Below, piece by piece: positions 8,638 to 17,324 of a stretch of DNA of 64,000 nucleotides. Origin of the DNA: CAYOOP01 sp964405685 (GTDB lineage Bacteria; Pseudomonadota; Alphaproteobacteria; Rickettsiales; SXRF01); NCBI GenBank assembly GCA_964405685.1, contig CAYOOP010000006.1, forward strand, positions 1 through 64,000, in the 5' to 3' direction. The translations under genes were made by a program, and so were the position numbers. The first letter of the stretch is position 1. Every line of letters starts with the position of its first letter. Below the pieces are notes generated by a model that worked only from the letters and a program-made list of their open reading frames with translations, was not told the origin of the DNA and ran no database searches.

Positions 8638-9609
8638 CTACCAATTTATAATACAACTACCCCATGTAAGTCCAGCGCCAAGTGCAGTTAGGGCCAAACA
8701 ATCGCCTTTTTTAATTTTTCCTTGTTTTACAGCATCATAAATAGCGAGTGGGATGGAAGCTGCTGAAGTATTTGCATGTTTTGCCACTGTCGAGATCACT
8801 TTTTCAGCCGGAACCCCCAATTTATCGGCCACACTTTCCATAATCCGGAGGTTCGCCTGATGCGGAACCAGGTAGTCAATATCGGCACCCGTAAGCCCAC
8901 ATGCTGCCAAGCTATCCAGCACCGCTTGTGACATTTTGCCTGCCGCATGTTTGTAAACTTCCTTGCCTTGCATGAGCAAAACGCCAGTCGTTTGATTCTT
9001 AGAAACGCCACCGGTCGTCATCAATAAATCACCAAGCGAACCATCCGCATGAATGCTTGTATGTAACACACCGCGGCCTTCTGCCGCTCTTTCATCCACT
9101 GCCTCAAGCACGATCGCGCCCGCGCCATCACCAAATAAAATGCAGGTGTTGCGATCGTTCCAATCGACCACACGGCTAAATGTTTCCGCGCCAATCAGGA
9201 GTGCACGTTTTACTGTGCCGGTGCGAATCATGCCGCTTGCAAGTGCGATCGAATAGACGAATCCACTGCACGCCGCATTGATATCAAATGCCCCGCAATT
9301 TTTAATTCCGAGTTTATGTTGCACGCGTACTGCTGTTGCGGGCATGGTTTCATCCGGCGTGGCGGTTGCCACAATCAATAAATCAATATCCGCGCCTGTA
9401 AGGCCCGCACTTTTTAGTGCTTCCTCACCCGCATGGGCAGCGAGGTCAGAGGTAAATTCACCATCGGCAGCCAAGTGGCGTTGCACAATGCCCGTGCGTT
9501 CACGGATCCATGCATCCGACGTATTAAGGCGGTTTTCAAATTCGGTATTGAGCGCCACCCGCTTGGGCAAATACGCGCCGATAGATTTAACAACAGGGAT
9601 AAGATTCAT
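8638..9609 (-). CDS. fabH: Beta-ketoacyl-ACP synthase III
   Basis: A 323-residue KAS III that condenses acetyl-CoA with malonyl-ACP to start fatty acid synthesis. The catalytic triad is visible: Cys114 in AACSGFVY, His250 in HQANLRI and Asn280 in HANTSAAS. The start at 9609 gives MNLIPVVKSIGAYLP, the usual N-terminus; an earlier in-frame start would run 26 codons into plsX. It lies four bases after plsX in the plsX-fabH-ihfA-merR order typical of alphaproteobacteria. Confidence 0.97.
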   Translation of the reverse strand: MNLIPVVKSIGAYLPKRVALNTEFENRLNTSDAWIRERTGIVQRHLAADGEFTSDLAAHAGEEALKSAGLTGADIDLLIVATATPDETMPATAVRVQHKLGIKNCGAFDINAACSGFVYSIALASGMIRTGTVKRALLIGAETFSRVVDWNDRNTCILFGDGAGAIVLEAVDERAAEGRGVLHTSIHADGSLGDLLMTTGGVSKNQTTGVLLMQGKEVYKHAAGKMSQAVLDSLAACGLTGADIDYLVPHQANLRIMESVADKLGVPAEKVISTVAKHANTSAASIPLAIYDAVKQGKIKKGDCLALTALGAGLTWGSCIINW

Positions 9610-9613
9610 GCAA

Positions 9614-10663
9614 TTATTCGAAGGGATCCGCAGCAGAAGCAGGGTGTGTTTCGTCGTAGTTTTTGATTTCAGAAATGATCTTAGCATTCACATCGTTCAT
9701 CGCAAGCTCAACTGCAACGGTAATTGCATTCGCGAAACTATACGCATCCGCCGCACCATGGCTTTTAATCGCAATACCGTTTAAACCCAGGAACATCGCG
9801 CCATTGCGCTTCCTGTCGTCCAGCTTATCTTTGACCGCCAGCAACGCATCCTTCGCCAGCAGCGCGCCGATTTTTGATTTCGTTGTCGCGTGAAATGCAT
9901 CTTTAATATAGCTCTTAATCAGCCGCGCGGTGCCCTCGGCAGTTTTCAGCGCAATGTTACCAGTAAACCCATCGGTCACCACCACATCCACCACACCTGC
10001 AGGCACCTGGTTGCCTTCGACAAACCCGCGATAATCAATGTTCAAGCCACTGTCTTTGAGTAGCGCATGCGCATCTTTAATTTCATCGTGCCCCTTCAAA
10101 TCTTCCGAGCCAATGTTGAGCAGACCAATTTTCGGACGCTTCAAACCAATCACCGCTTTCGCAAATGCATCACCCATGATTGCAAAGTTGAATAGATCTT
10201 GCGCGGAGCATTCCACATTCGCGCCGAGATCAAGCATCACGCATTCACCTTTGAGCGTCGGGAACAGCGCAGCGATCGCTGGGCGATTAATGCCGGGGAG
10301 GGTTTTCAAGACAATTTTCGAAAGCGCCATCAGTGCGCCGGTGTTGCCTGCGGAAACCATGCCGAAGGCTTTGCCGTCGGACACGGCATCAATCGCTTTA
10401 CGCATGCTGGAATTTTTACCCTGGCGCACGGCGGCGGAGGGTTTGTCGTCATTCCCGATTACCGTTTCGCACGGAATGACTTCGCACGCGGCTTTGACTT
10501 TCGGCACGCGCTCCATGAGCGGTGCTAATACGTCATGCTGGCCGTAAATCAGGAATTTCAAACCGGGGTGGCGGGTGAGCGCAATCTCTGCGCCATCGAG
10601 CACGCTTTTGGGCGCGTGATCGCCGCCCATGGCATCGAGCGCAAGCGGTAAGCTAAGCGCCAC
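9614..10663 (-). CDS. plsX: Phosphate acyltransferase PlsX
   Basis: A 349-residue PlsX, which makes acyl-phosphate from acyl-ACP for phospholipid synthesis at the membrane. The N-terminus LPLALDAMGGDHAPKSVLDGA is diagnostic, as are GNTGALMALS and VVTDGFTGNIALKTAEG. It starts at GTG (10663), 15 bases after the rpmF stop. Co-transcription with rpmF upstream and fabH downstream is the standard arrangement. Confidence 0.97.
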   Translation of the reverse strand: MALSLPLALDAMGGDHAPKSVLDGAEIALTRHPGLKFLIYGQHDVLAPLMERVPKVKAACEVIPCETVIGNDDKPSAAVRQGKNSSMRKAIDAVSDGKAFGMVSAGNTGALMALSKIVLKTLPGINRPAIAALFPTLKGECVMLDLGANVECSAQDLFNFAIMGDAFAKAVIGLKRPKIGLLNIGSEDLKGHDEIKDAHALLKDSGLNIDYRGFVEGNQVPAGVVDVVVTDGFTGNIALKTAEGTARLIKSYIKDAFHATTKSKIGALLAKDALLAVKDKLDDRKRNGAMFLGLNGIAIKSHGAADAYSFANAITVAVELAMNDVNAKIISEIKNYDETHPASAADPFE

Positions 10664-10678
10664 GCGGGGGCCGCCGAA

Positions 10679-10861
10679 CTACGGACGGACTTTGGCGGTC
10701 GTCACCTGGCGGCCATTGTAGTAGCCGTCGGGAGACACATGGTGCGGGCGTTTCAATTCGCCGGTAGTTTTATCTTCCACCACGTTGGTTTTGGAAATCG
10801 CGAGATGCGAGCGACGCATTCTACGGCGGGAAGGGGATGTTTTTCGCTTAGGAACAGCCAT
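10679..10861 (-). CDS. rpmF: 50S ribosomal protein L32
   Basis: A 60-residue L32 starting MAVPKRKTSPSRRRMRRSH, a strongly basic ribosomal protein of the large subunit. The zinc-binding cysteines found in some L32 forms are absent, so this is the Zn-free type common in alphaproteobacteria. It heads the - strand block rpmF-plsX-fabH-ihfA-merR. The 171-base region upstream, shared with a divergent gene, should hold its promoter. Confidence 0.96.
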   Translation of the reverse strand: MAVPKRKTSPSRRRMRRSHLAISKTNVVEDKTTGELKRPHHVSPDGYYNGRQVTTAKVRP

Positions 10862-11032
10862 GGTAGTACCTATAGGTCTGGTTAAAGAGGCGGCAATTTA
10901 GCCTAAAACCAAATGAGTTTCAATGGGTTTTTTAGTAGAAAAGTACTTTCTTTTCAAAGGCTGAGTGGATTTTTCTTGGATTCTTTATTAACTTTTTGAT
11001 ACCATCCGCCCATAAGGGGCAGGAAACCAAAG

Positions 11033-11908
11033 ATGGATACAGGGATGAATATAACATATTTTGGCGAATGTTTGGAAGCACTCAAACAGCAGATGATTCG
11101 CTATGCTGAAGCTGCGGATTCTGTTGATGTTGGAAAGTATCAGCAAGCATTGCAGTTTATCTACGATATGCAGACCACTAACGCAGCGCTGCCTGCATAC
11201 ATGGAGAATGGTGAGATACTTAACGCTGCGTTTATTGACACAAGAGGAGCGGATAGGCGTGTTAATAAAGCATTCCTAAATTCTGTTCAGCAAGCGGTGA
11301 ATGAAAATACTCAGCTGTTAGGTAAGCTATGCAAAGGAAATCTGGACGCTGATTTGCAAAAGTCGCTAGATTCGACACTTTCAGACACGGCGGTAGTACA
11401 AATGATTATGGATTATTGTAATTACCCATCTATTCTTTCTTACTACGACAGTATGCAGAAGCATCGGCAACGTCTCAAGATGGGAGAGCCAGTGGAGCAT
11501 ACATATACAGATGATCTTGCAATAGTGGTTAGTCAACTTAGAGCTAACAGCGGTCCGCGTGATGCTACTTTTGTAAGTTTTATGGGGAATTTAAAACAAT
11601 TTGCAGAGACTGCAGGCGTAGGAGTGGGTGAGGATCATCCAGGTGGTATTGGCTTTAATTATGAAAAAAATTTATTGGCTAAACCTCTGAGGGGTGATGG
11701 CATCAGTGGTGCAAGCTGGGTCAATGGAATCGTTACTGGTGCAGATAACTTCTACAGTATGTTAAAAGGTTTTTGTCGTCGCGAGCAAGCGCAATTGGAA
11801 GCTAAGGGTGTCCAAGTAGATCATTTTTTAGATTTGACCAGAGCACTATGTGATGATCTCAAGAGTCAATTTCCAAGTAGGTCTGGCGGTGCTTCTCCCG
11901 GCGTTTAG
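11033..11908 (+). CDS. Hypothetical protein (291 aa)
   Basis: A soluble, mostly helical 291-residue protein that I do not recognise. The central part has a Trp- and Gly-containing segment (DGISGASWVNGIVTGADNFY near 224-243) and the C-terminus is Ser/Gly-rich. There is no signal peptide or membrane helix. The start follows AAGGGGCAGGAAACC; a second ATG four codons later is also possible. Its composition is clearly richer in A/T than the flanking rpmF and ftsK, consistent with a gene acquired or evolving apart. It is monocistronic, between a divergent ribosomal gene and ftsK. Confidence 0.6.
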   Translation: MDTGMNITYFGECLEALKQQMIRYAEAADSVDVGKYQQALQFIYDMQTTNAALPAYMENGEILNAAFIDTRGADRRVNKAFLNSVQQAVNENTQLLGKLCKGNLDADLQKSLDSTLSDTAVVQMIMDYCNYPSILSYYDSMQKHRQRLKMGEPVEHTYTDDLAIVVSQLRANSGPRDATFVSFMGNLKQFAETAGVGVGEDHPGGIGFNYEKNLLAKPLRGDGISGASWVNGIVTGADNFYSMLKGFCRREQAQLEAKGVQVDHFLDLTRALCDDLKSQFPSRSGGASPGV

Positions 11909-11962
11909 CGGCTTGCACTGCCTTTAACCGCCTGTTAATCTTATCGCGTCATAACCTCCCAC

Positions 11963-14326
11963 ATGGTTTCCGCTGTGCTTTCAGTTGCATCCGACGTTAT
12001 GAGAAATCCGCTCAGACAGCTCGCGGGGTTTTTCCTGTGCCTGTTTGCTGCCTATTTGGCGGTGAGTCTGGTGACCTATCATTCCTCCGACCCTTCACTT
12101 AACCGCGCCACCACCGAAATCGTACACAACGCCGGCGGTTATTTTGGCGCGTTGATGTCAGACCTTGTGCTGCAAGTGCTCGGCCTCGCCTGCATCACTA
12201 TGATCTTCGTACCGCTCACCTGGGGTGTGAAAATGGTACTGGCCGATCGCATTAGTTTTTTGTGGCTGCGCACCACGCTGCTCCTCGTCGTCACCGTGCT
12301 CCTCGCCTCGTTCTTTTCGATGATCGAGGCACCGATCAACTGGCCGATCGCCAGCGGCCTCGGCGGCTCGCTCGGCGCACTGCTTCACGACAAATTCGCT
12401 TTCCTCTTCGGCAATATTTTCTTCGGTATGTGCCTGTTCGCTACCATCATCTTCATGCTCGCGCTTGCCTTTGGCATGTCGGTGGAGGAATGGAAAACCG
12501 TCTATGCATTTGTGTGCAGGGCAGGGAACCTCATCTGGGCGATTCTGTCTTCCCCTTTCCGCATGCCCACCGAAGACGAGGAAGAACTTTTCGACGAAGA
12601 AGGTGAGCCACTGCCGTGGTATCAACGCGTCGGCCCGCGCCTAAGCTCCTCCGTGCGCAATTGGCGTGGTGGCGATGAGGATGAGGAAGAAGAATCCGAA
12701 GACGACGATGAAGAATACGAGGATGATGACGAAGGGGACGACGAGGAGGATGATGAAGAAGCAGAGGAAAAACCGCGTCGCCGCAAAAAGACAGCGGTAA
12801 AAAAACCCAAAGGTACCGCGCGCAAGGCACAAGGTGCGCTGGATTTGCCGAAGGGAGATTTTATGTTCCCCCCGATTGGCTTGCTCGGCGCTGCGCCACG
12901 CTCCCGCAAAGCGGAGATGAGTGAAACGGCCTTGCTGCAAAACGCAAAATTGCTGGAGCAGGTGTTGCAAGAATTTGGTGTGTCTGGTCAGATTATCGAA
13001 GTGCGTCCTGGCCCGGTGGTAACGCTGTATGAATTAGAACCAGCGGCTGGCACGAAATCCGCACGAGTGATTGGATTGGCGGATGACATTGCACGTTCCA
13101 TGAGCGCCGTTTCCGCGCGTATCGCCGTCATCCCCGGACGCAACGTGATCGGCATTGAACTCCCGAACCACCACCGCGAAACCGTCTATTTCCGCGATAT
13201 GTTGGAGAGCGAGGATTTCCAAGGTTCTGAAGCCAAGCTTCCACTCGCACTCGGCAAAGACATCGGTGGCCAACCCATCATCGCCGACCTCGCAAAAATG
13301 CCGCATTTGCTGGTGGCGGGTACCACCGGCTCCGGCAAATCGGTGGCTATCAACACGATGATTTTGTCGCTGCTCTATCGCCTCAGCCCCGATGAAGTCA
13401 AATTCATCATGATCGACCCGAAAATGCTGGAGCTTTCGACGTATGATAATATTCCGCATTTGCTCTCGCCTGTGGTTACCGAACCCGGCAAGGCCGTGGT
13501 CGCCCTCAAATGGACGGTGAAAGAAATGGAAAACCGCTACCGGCTGATGTCGGCGGCCGGCGTCCGCAATATCGACGGTTACAACAAGGCCATTCGTGAT
13601 GCGCGGGCGAAAGGCAAGCAACTCACGCGCCCGGTGCAAACGGGGTTTGATGTTGATACCGGCCAGCCGATTATTGAAACCGTGCCGCTGGATATGACGG
13701 ATTTGCCTTACATCGTCGTCGTCGTTGATGAAATGGCGGATTTGATGCTAGTCGCCGGCAAAGATATCGAATCCTCCATCCAGCGCCTCGCGCAGATGGC
13801 GCGCGCCGCAGGCATTCATATTATTATGGCAACACAACGCCCAAGCGTTGACGTCATCACTGGCGTGATTAAAGCCAATTTCCCAACGCGCATCTCATTC
13901 CAGGTCACAAGCCGCATCGACAGCCGCACCATCTTGGGCGAGCAGGGCGCGGAGCAGCTCTTGGGGCATGGCGACATGCTCTACATGGCCGGCGGCGGGC
14001 GCATCACGCGCGTGCATGGCCCGTTTGTAGCCGATAAAGAAGTCGGCGAAGTCGTAGCGCATTTACGCACGCAAGGTGAGCCTACCTATCTTGAAGACGT
14101 CACCAAAGACGAAGAAGAGCTGGCCGCAGAAGGCAGCGAATCCGGCGATCCGCTGTATGACCAGGCCGTCGCCATCATCCTGCGTGATCGCAAAGCCTCC
14201 ACCAGCTACATCCAGCGTTGCTTAAAAGTGGGCTATAATAAAGCCGCAACGCTGATTGAAAAAATGGAACGCGAAGGCATTGTTTCCCCCCCGAATCATT
14301 CGGGCAAGCGGGAAGTATTGGGGTAA
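11963..14326 (+). CDS. ftsK: DNA translocase FtsK
   Basis: A 787-residue FtsK/SpoIIIE translocase that moves chromosome ends through the division septum. Four membrane segments lie within about residues 15-175, followed by a very acidic linker (long runs of Glu and Asp near 200-270) and a Lys/Arg patch. The motor domain has Walker A GTTGSGKSV at about 453-461, Walker B VVVVDEMADLM, and a gamma winged-helix domain at the C-terminus (DRKASTSYIQRCLKVGYNKA) that reads KOPS sites. The linker is far shorter than in E. coli, typical of the class. It converges with alaS across a palindromic repeat. Confidence 0.97.
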   Translation: MVSAVLSVASDVMRNPLRQLAGFFLCLFAAYLAVSLVTYHSSDPSLNRATTEIVHNAGGYFGALMSDLVLQVLGLACITMIFVPLTWGVKMVLADRISFLWLRTTLLLVVTVLLASFFSMIEAPINWPIASGLGGSLGALLHDKFAFLFGNIFFGMCLFATIIFMLALAFGMSVEEWKTVYAFVCRAGNLIWAILSSPFRMPTEDEEELFDEEGEPLPWYQRVGPRLSSSVRNWRGGDEDEEEESEDDDEEYEDDDEGDDEEDDEEAEEKPRRRKKTAVKKPKGTARKAQGALDLPKGDFMFPPIGLLGAAPRSRKAEMSETALLQNAKLLEQVLQEFGVSGQIIEVRPGPVVTLYELEPAAGTKSARVIGLADDIARSMSAVSARIAVIPGRNVIGIELPNHHRETVYFRDMLESEDFQGSEAKLPLALGKDIGGQPIIADLAKMPHLLVAGTTGSGKSVAINTMILSLLYRLSPDEVKFIMIDPKMLELSTYDNIPHLLSPVVTEPGKAVVALKWTVKEMENRYRLMSAAGVRNIDGYNKAIRDARAKGKQLTRPVQTGFDVDTGQPIIETVPLDMTDLPYIVVVVDEMADLMLVAGKDIESSIQRLAQMARAAGIHIIMATQRPSVDVITGVIKANFPTRISFQVTSRIDSRTILGEQGAEQLLGHGDMLYMAGGGRITRVHGPFVADKEVGEVVAHLRTQGEPTYLEDVTKDEEELAAEGSESGDPLYDQAVAIILRDRKASTSYIQRCLKVGYNKAATLIEKMEREGIVSPPNHSGKREVLG

Positions 14327-14334
14327 TAATAAGC

Positions 14335-14442
14335 CGTCATTCCCCTGAAAAGGGGAATCCAGCGTCCGCCGTCTGGCGGACAAGAAGGGCTTATTGCGGT
14401 GTAGCACGCCTTGACTTGATCTCCACCTACGCGGGGATGACA
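14335..14442. repeat. Intergenic palindromic repeat (family A)
   Basis: An imperfect inverted repeat beginning CGTCATTCCCCTGAAAAGGG and ending CCTACGCGGGGATGACAAG, with inner hairpins (GTCCGCC...GGCGGAC). The right arm overlaps the alaS 3' end: the final codons for VIPA and the TAG stop of alaS lie within it. Related elements occur at 23755, 29512, 31795, 32612, 42309 and 46892. Confidence 0.8.
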
Positions 14443-17189
14443 AGTAGAGATTTGATTTCCTCTAACGCCGCGGAAATGTTTGCCGCATCGGGGCCGCCGC
14501 CTTGAGCCATTTCGGGTTTGCCGCCGCCGCCTTTGCCACCGAGTTTGGCGACTGCGGCTTGCACGAGTGGTACAGCGCTGATTTTCCCGGCTTGTTCTTT
14601 ACCAACCGCAACTAGCACACTCGCTTTGCCTTCGACGTTGGTGGCGAGTGTCACGACATCAGCTTGTTTCAAGTAGCCAGTTGCGACATCGCGCAGATCT
14701 TTGGGATCTAAGCCATCGAAGGCTTTGCCGATGAATTTGAGATTGCCGATGGTTTCCACTGTCACTTCGCCGCCCCCGAGCGCTGCTTGTTTTTTGCGCT
14801 CCGCTTCTTCTTTCGCGCGTTTTTTATTAGCTTCCAATTGCGCGGCGATGGCGGTTTGGAGTTCAGTGGTGATCTGCTCAAACGCAGTGGGTAATTGCAT
14901 TAGTGGTGTTTTGGTAAGATCGGTCTGGATTGCCGCGTCGCCTCCGGCTCCTCGCAATGACGCAAGCAGGGTTTCAATTTCATCCACCATATACTCGCGC
15001 ACGCCTTCGCCGGTGACTGCTTCAATGCGGCGGATACCCGCGGCAACAGAACCTTCGGAGGTGATTTTAAACAGGCCAATATCGCTAGTAGAATGTACGT
15101 GTGTGCCTCCACACAACTCCACCGAATTACCAATATTCAGCACGCGGACTTTCTCGCCATATTTCTCGCCAAATAGCGCCATGGCGCCGGCGGCAATCGC
15201 GCTATCGGGTGCCATTTCGCGGCACTGCACGGCCCCTGCGCCTGCAATTTGCTCGTTCACTTTGCGCTCTAATACTGCAATTTCTTCCTTCGTAACACCT
15301 TTGCCGTGGCTGAAATCAAACCGCAATTTTTCCGGATTCACCAGCGAACCTTTTTGCGTCACGTGCTCGCCCAGCAAATCGCGCAGTGCTTTGTGCAGCA
15401 AATGCGTGGCGGAGTGGTTACTGCGCGTTTGGTTGCGTTTGGTTGCATCAATGGCAGCGTGTATTTTATCGCCTACTTTAAGTGGCGCTGTGAGCTTGGC
15501 TTTGTGGACGATAAAGTCTTCGAGGGGTTTTTGCGTATCAAAAATAGTCGCTAGTCGATAGTCGTTAGTCGTTAGTGAAGACGACTGCACTAACGACTGA
15601 GGACTAAGGACTAACAACTGTCCAACATCCCCCACCTGCCCACCGGATTCGCCGTAGAATGGGGTTTGGTTTAGGACGATGAAAACTTCGTCCCCTGCGT
15701 TTGCATCTTGTACGGATGCGCCGTTTTTGACGATGGCGAGGACTTCTGCATCGGCTTCATCTTGCTCGTAGCCTAGGAATTTCGTTACACTGATTTTTTC
15801 TTTCAGCTCGAACCAAATTTTGCTGGTTGCCGCATCGCCGGAGCCTTTGTGCGCGGCGCGTGCCATTTCTTTTTGGTTTTCCATGCACGCATCAAAGGCG
15901 GCAATATCGACCTCGATGTTTTTACCACGCAATATGTCCTGCGTTAAATCGAGCGGAAAACCATAAGTGTCGTAGAGTTTGAAAGCAGTTTCTCCTGAAA
16001 AGCTCCCTCTCCCACTGGGAGAGGGTTGGGGTGAGGGCTTTTCAAGCTCTTCCTCCAACAATTTCAACCCGCGCCCTAATGTCTCCTTGAAACGTTCTTC
16101 TTCCGCGCGGAGGTTTTCGGTGATGGTGGCTTCGGCACGTTTTAGTTCGGGGTATTGCGTGCCCATTTGGCCAATCAGCGAAGGGACGAGTTTATGCATC
16201 AGCGGGTCTTTGCAGCCGAGCTGGTGCGCGTAGCGCATGGCGCGGCGCATGATACGGCGGAGCACATAGCCCCGGCCCTCGTTGCTTGGGAGCACGCCGT
16301 CGGCGATCAGGAAACAGCTGGAGCGGAGGTGGTCGGCGATGACTTTGTGAGCGGGTAGCGGTTGGCGGTTAGCGGTTGGATCTATCCGCGACCCGCTATC
16401 TGCTATCCGCTCCTGAATATCGTGAATGAGAGATTTGAAAAGGTCGATATCATAATTGTCATGCACGCCTTGCATGACGGCGGCGATGCGCTCGAGGCCC
16501 ATGCCGGTGTCGATCGAGGGTTTGGGGAGGCTGATGCGGGTGGCAGCATCTTTCTGCTCAAACTGCATGAAGACGAGGTTCCAGATTTCGACGAAGCGGT
16601 CACCGTCGGCATCCGTAGAGCCCGGCGGGCCGCCGGCAATGTGTTCGCCGTGGTCGTAAAAAATTTCGGAGCACGGGCCGCAGGGGCCGGTGTCGCCCAT
16701 CGCCCAGAAATTGTCAGCTGTTGGAATGCGGATGATTTTGTGATCCGCAAACCCGGTGATTTTTTTCCAGGTGTTCCACGCAAAATCATCATCGTGATAG
16801 ACTGTGACGCAGAGTTTTTCGGGCGCGATGCCCCATTCTTTGGTGAGCAACTCCCACGCGAAGTTGATGGCTTCTTCCTTGAAATAATCGCCAAAGGAAA
16901 AATTGCCGAGCATTTCGAAGAAGGTGTGGTGACGCGCGGTGTAGCCGACGTTGTCCAAGTCATTATGCTTGCCGCCGGCACGCACGCATTTTTGGCTGGT
17001 GGTCGCACGCGGGGCCTTCGGTTTTTCAGCGCCAGTGAAGATGTCTTTGAACTGATTCATCCCCGCATTCGCAAACATGAGCGTCGGGTCATTTTGCGGC
17101 ACAAGCGAGCTGGAAGGCATGACCACATGCCCATTTTTTTCAAAATAGGTAAGGAACGAAGCGCGGATGTCAGTCAGGCTTGTGGTCAT
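14427..17189 (-). CDS. alaS: Alanyl-tRNA synthetase with in-frame repeat insertions
   Basis: A class II synthetase charging tRNA-Ala, about 920 residues where relatives have about 875-890. Seen: the N-terminal catalytic core (DIRASFLTYFEKNGHVVMPS), the editing-domain zinc ligands HSATH and CGGTH, and the C-terminal C-Ala domain ending AALEEIKSLLVIPA. I chose the start giving MTTSLTDIRA; a GTG 15 codons earlier is weaker. The extra length comes from four segments encoded by palindromic repeats at about residues 260-280, 382-396 (PSPQPSPSGRG), 524-548 and 743-756. These lie at places where alignments usually show loops. The frame stays open throughout, so the gene is probably functional. Confidence 0.96.
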   Translation of the reverse strand: MTTSLTDIRASFLTYFEKNGHVVMPSSSLVPQNDPTLMFANAGMNQFKDIFTGAEKPKAPRATTSQKCVRAGGKHNDLDNVGYTARHHTFFEMLGNFSFGDYFKEEAINFAWELLTKEWGIAPEKLCVTVYHDDDFAWNTWKKITGFADHKIIRIPTADNFWAMGDTGPCGPCSEIFYDHGEHIAGGPPGSTDADGDRFVEIWNLVFMQFEQKDAATRISLPKPSIDTGMGLERIAAVMQGVHDNYDIDLFKSLIHDIQERIADSGSRIDPTANRQPLPAHKVIADHLRSSCFLIADGVLPSNEGRGYVLRRIMRRAMRYAHQLGCKDPLMHKLVPSLIGQMGTQYPELKRAEATITENLRAEEERFKETLGRGLKLLEEELEKPSPQPSPSGRGSFSGETAFKLYDTYGFPLDLTQDILRGKNIEVDIAAFDACMENQKEMARAAHKGSGDAATSKIWFELKEKISVTKFLGYEQDEADAEVLAIVKNGASVQDANAGDEVFIVLNQTPFYGESGGQVGDVGQLLVLSPQSLVQSSSLTTNDYRLATIFDTQKPLEDFIVHKAKLTAPLKVGDKIHAAIDATKRNQTRSNHSATHLLHKALRDLLGEHVTQKGSLVNPEKLRFDFSHGKGVTKEEIAVLERKVNEQIAGAGAVQCREMAPDSAIAAGAMALFGEKYGEKVRVLNIGNSVELCGGTHVHSTSDIGLFKITSEGSVAAGIRRIEAVTGEGVREYMVDEIETLLASLRGAGGDAAIQTDLTKTPLMQLPTAFEQITTELQTAIAAQLEANKKRAKEEAERKKQAALGGGEVTVETIGNLKFIGKAFDGLDPKDLRDVATGYLKQADVVTLATNVEGKASVLVAVGKEQAGKISAVPLVQAAVAKLGGKGGGGKPEMAQGGGPDAANISAALEEIKSLLVIPA
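14924..14963. repeat. Family B palindrome inside alaS
   Basis: A partial copy of the family B element (CTGGATTGCCGCGTCG...CTCGCAATGACG on the + strand), encoding about SLRGAGGDAAIQT in the C-terminal part of AlaS. Fuller copies are at 27667-27749 and 61899-61988. Confidence 0.8.
15546..15620. repeat. Palindromic insert in alaS (TAGTCGTTAG type)
   Basis: A stretch of repeated TAGTCGTTAGTC-like words with an internal inverted repeat (CGTTAGTG...CACTAACG). It encodes a Ser/Leu/Thr-rich 25-residue insert next to the editing domain of AlaS. The composition is unlike the flanking coding sequence. Confidence 0.75.
16002..16044. repeat. Family C palindrome inside alaS
   Basis: CTCCCTCTCCCACTGGGAGAG followed by GGTTGGGGTGAGGGC, an inverted repeat encoding PSPQPSPSGRG on the gene strand. 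Related G/C-rich inverted repeats are at 24087-24186, 26626-26652, 28388-28500, 46057-46156 and 59104-59254. Confidence 0.85.
16350..16412. repeat. Palindromic insert in alaS (GCGGGTAGCGG type)
   Basis: An imperfect inverted repeat running from GAGCGGGTAGCGGTTGGCGG to GACCCGCTATCTGCTATCCG, with short direct repeats of GCGGTTGG/GCGGTTAG. It encodes about ADSGSRIDPTANRQPLP, an insert just before the conserved HKVIADHLRSS block of AlaS. Confidence 0.75.
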
Positions 17190-17260
17190 GGGAGGGGGAA
17201 TGTAGACGTCCCTCAAAGAGTTGGCAAGGCCCACGGCAGGCTAGGATTTACACAAAGTGG

Positions 17261-17288
17261 TTGACTATTAACAATAATTAATTATACT
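17261..17288 (+). promoter_or_regulatory. Sigma70-like promoter for the FHA gene
   Basis: TTGACT at 17261-17266 and TATACT at 17283-17288 with a 16-base spacer, 37 bases before the ATG at 17325. The region is A/T-rich and lies between the divergent alaS and FHA genes. Confidence 0.6.
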
Positions 17289-17324
17289 GGCATTCAGGCT
17301 TTTTTCCGTGGAAGGAAAAGTAAA

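Noticed and set aside
12622..12970. Serine-rich and histidine/arginine-rich frames on the - strand
   Set aside because: They mirror the Glu/Asp-rich linker of FtsK and have no support of their own.
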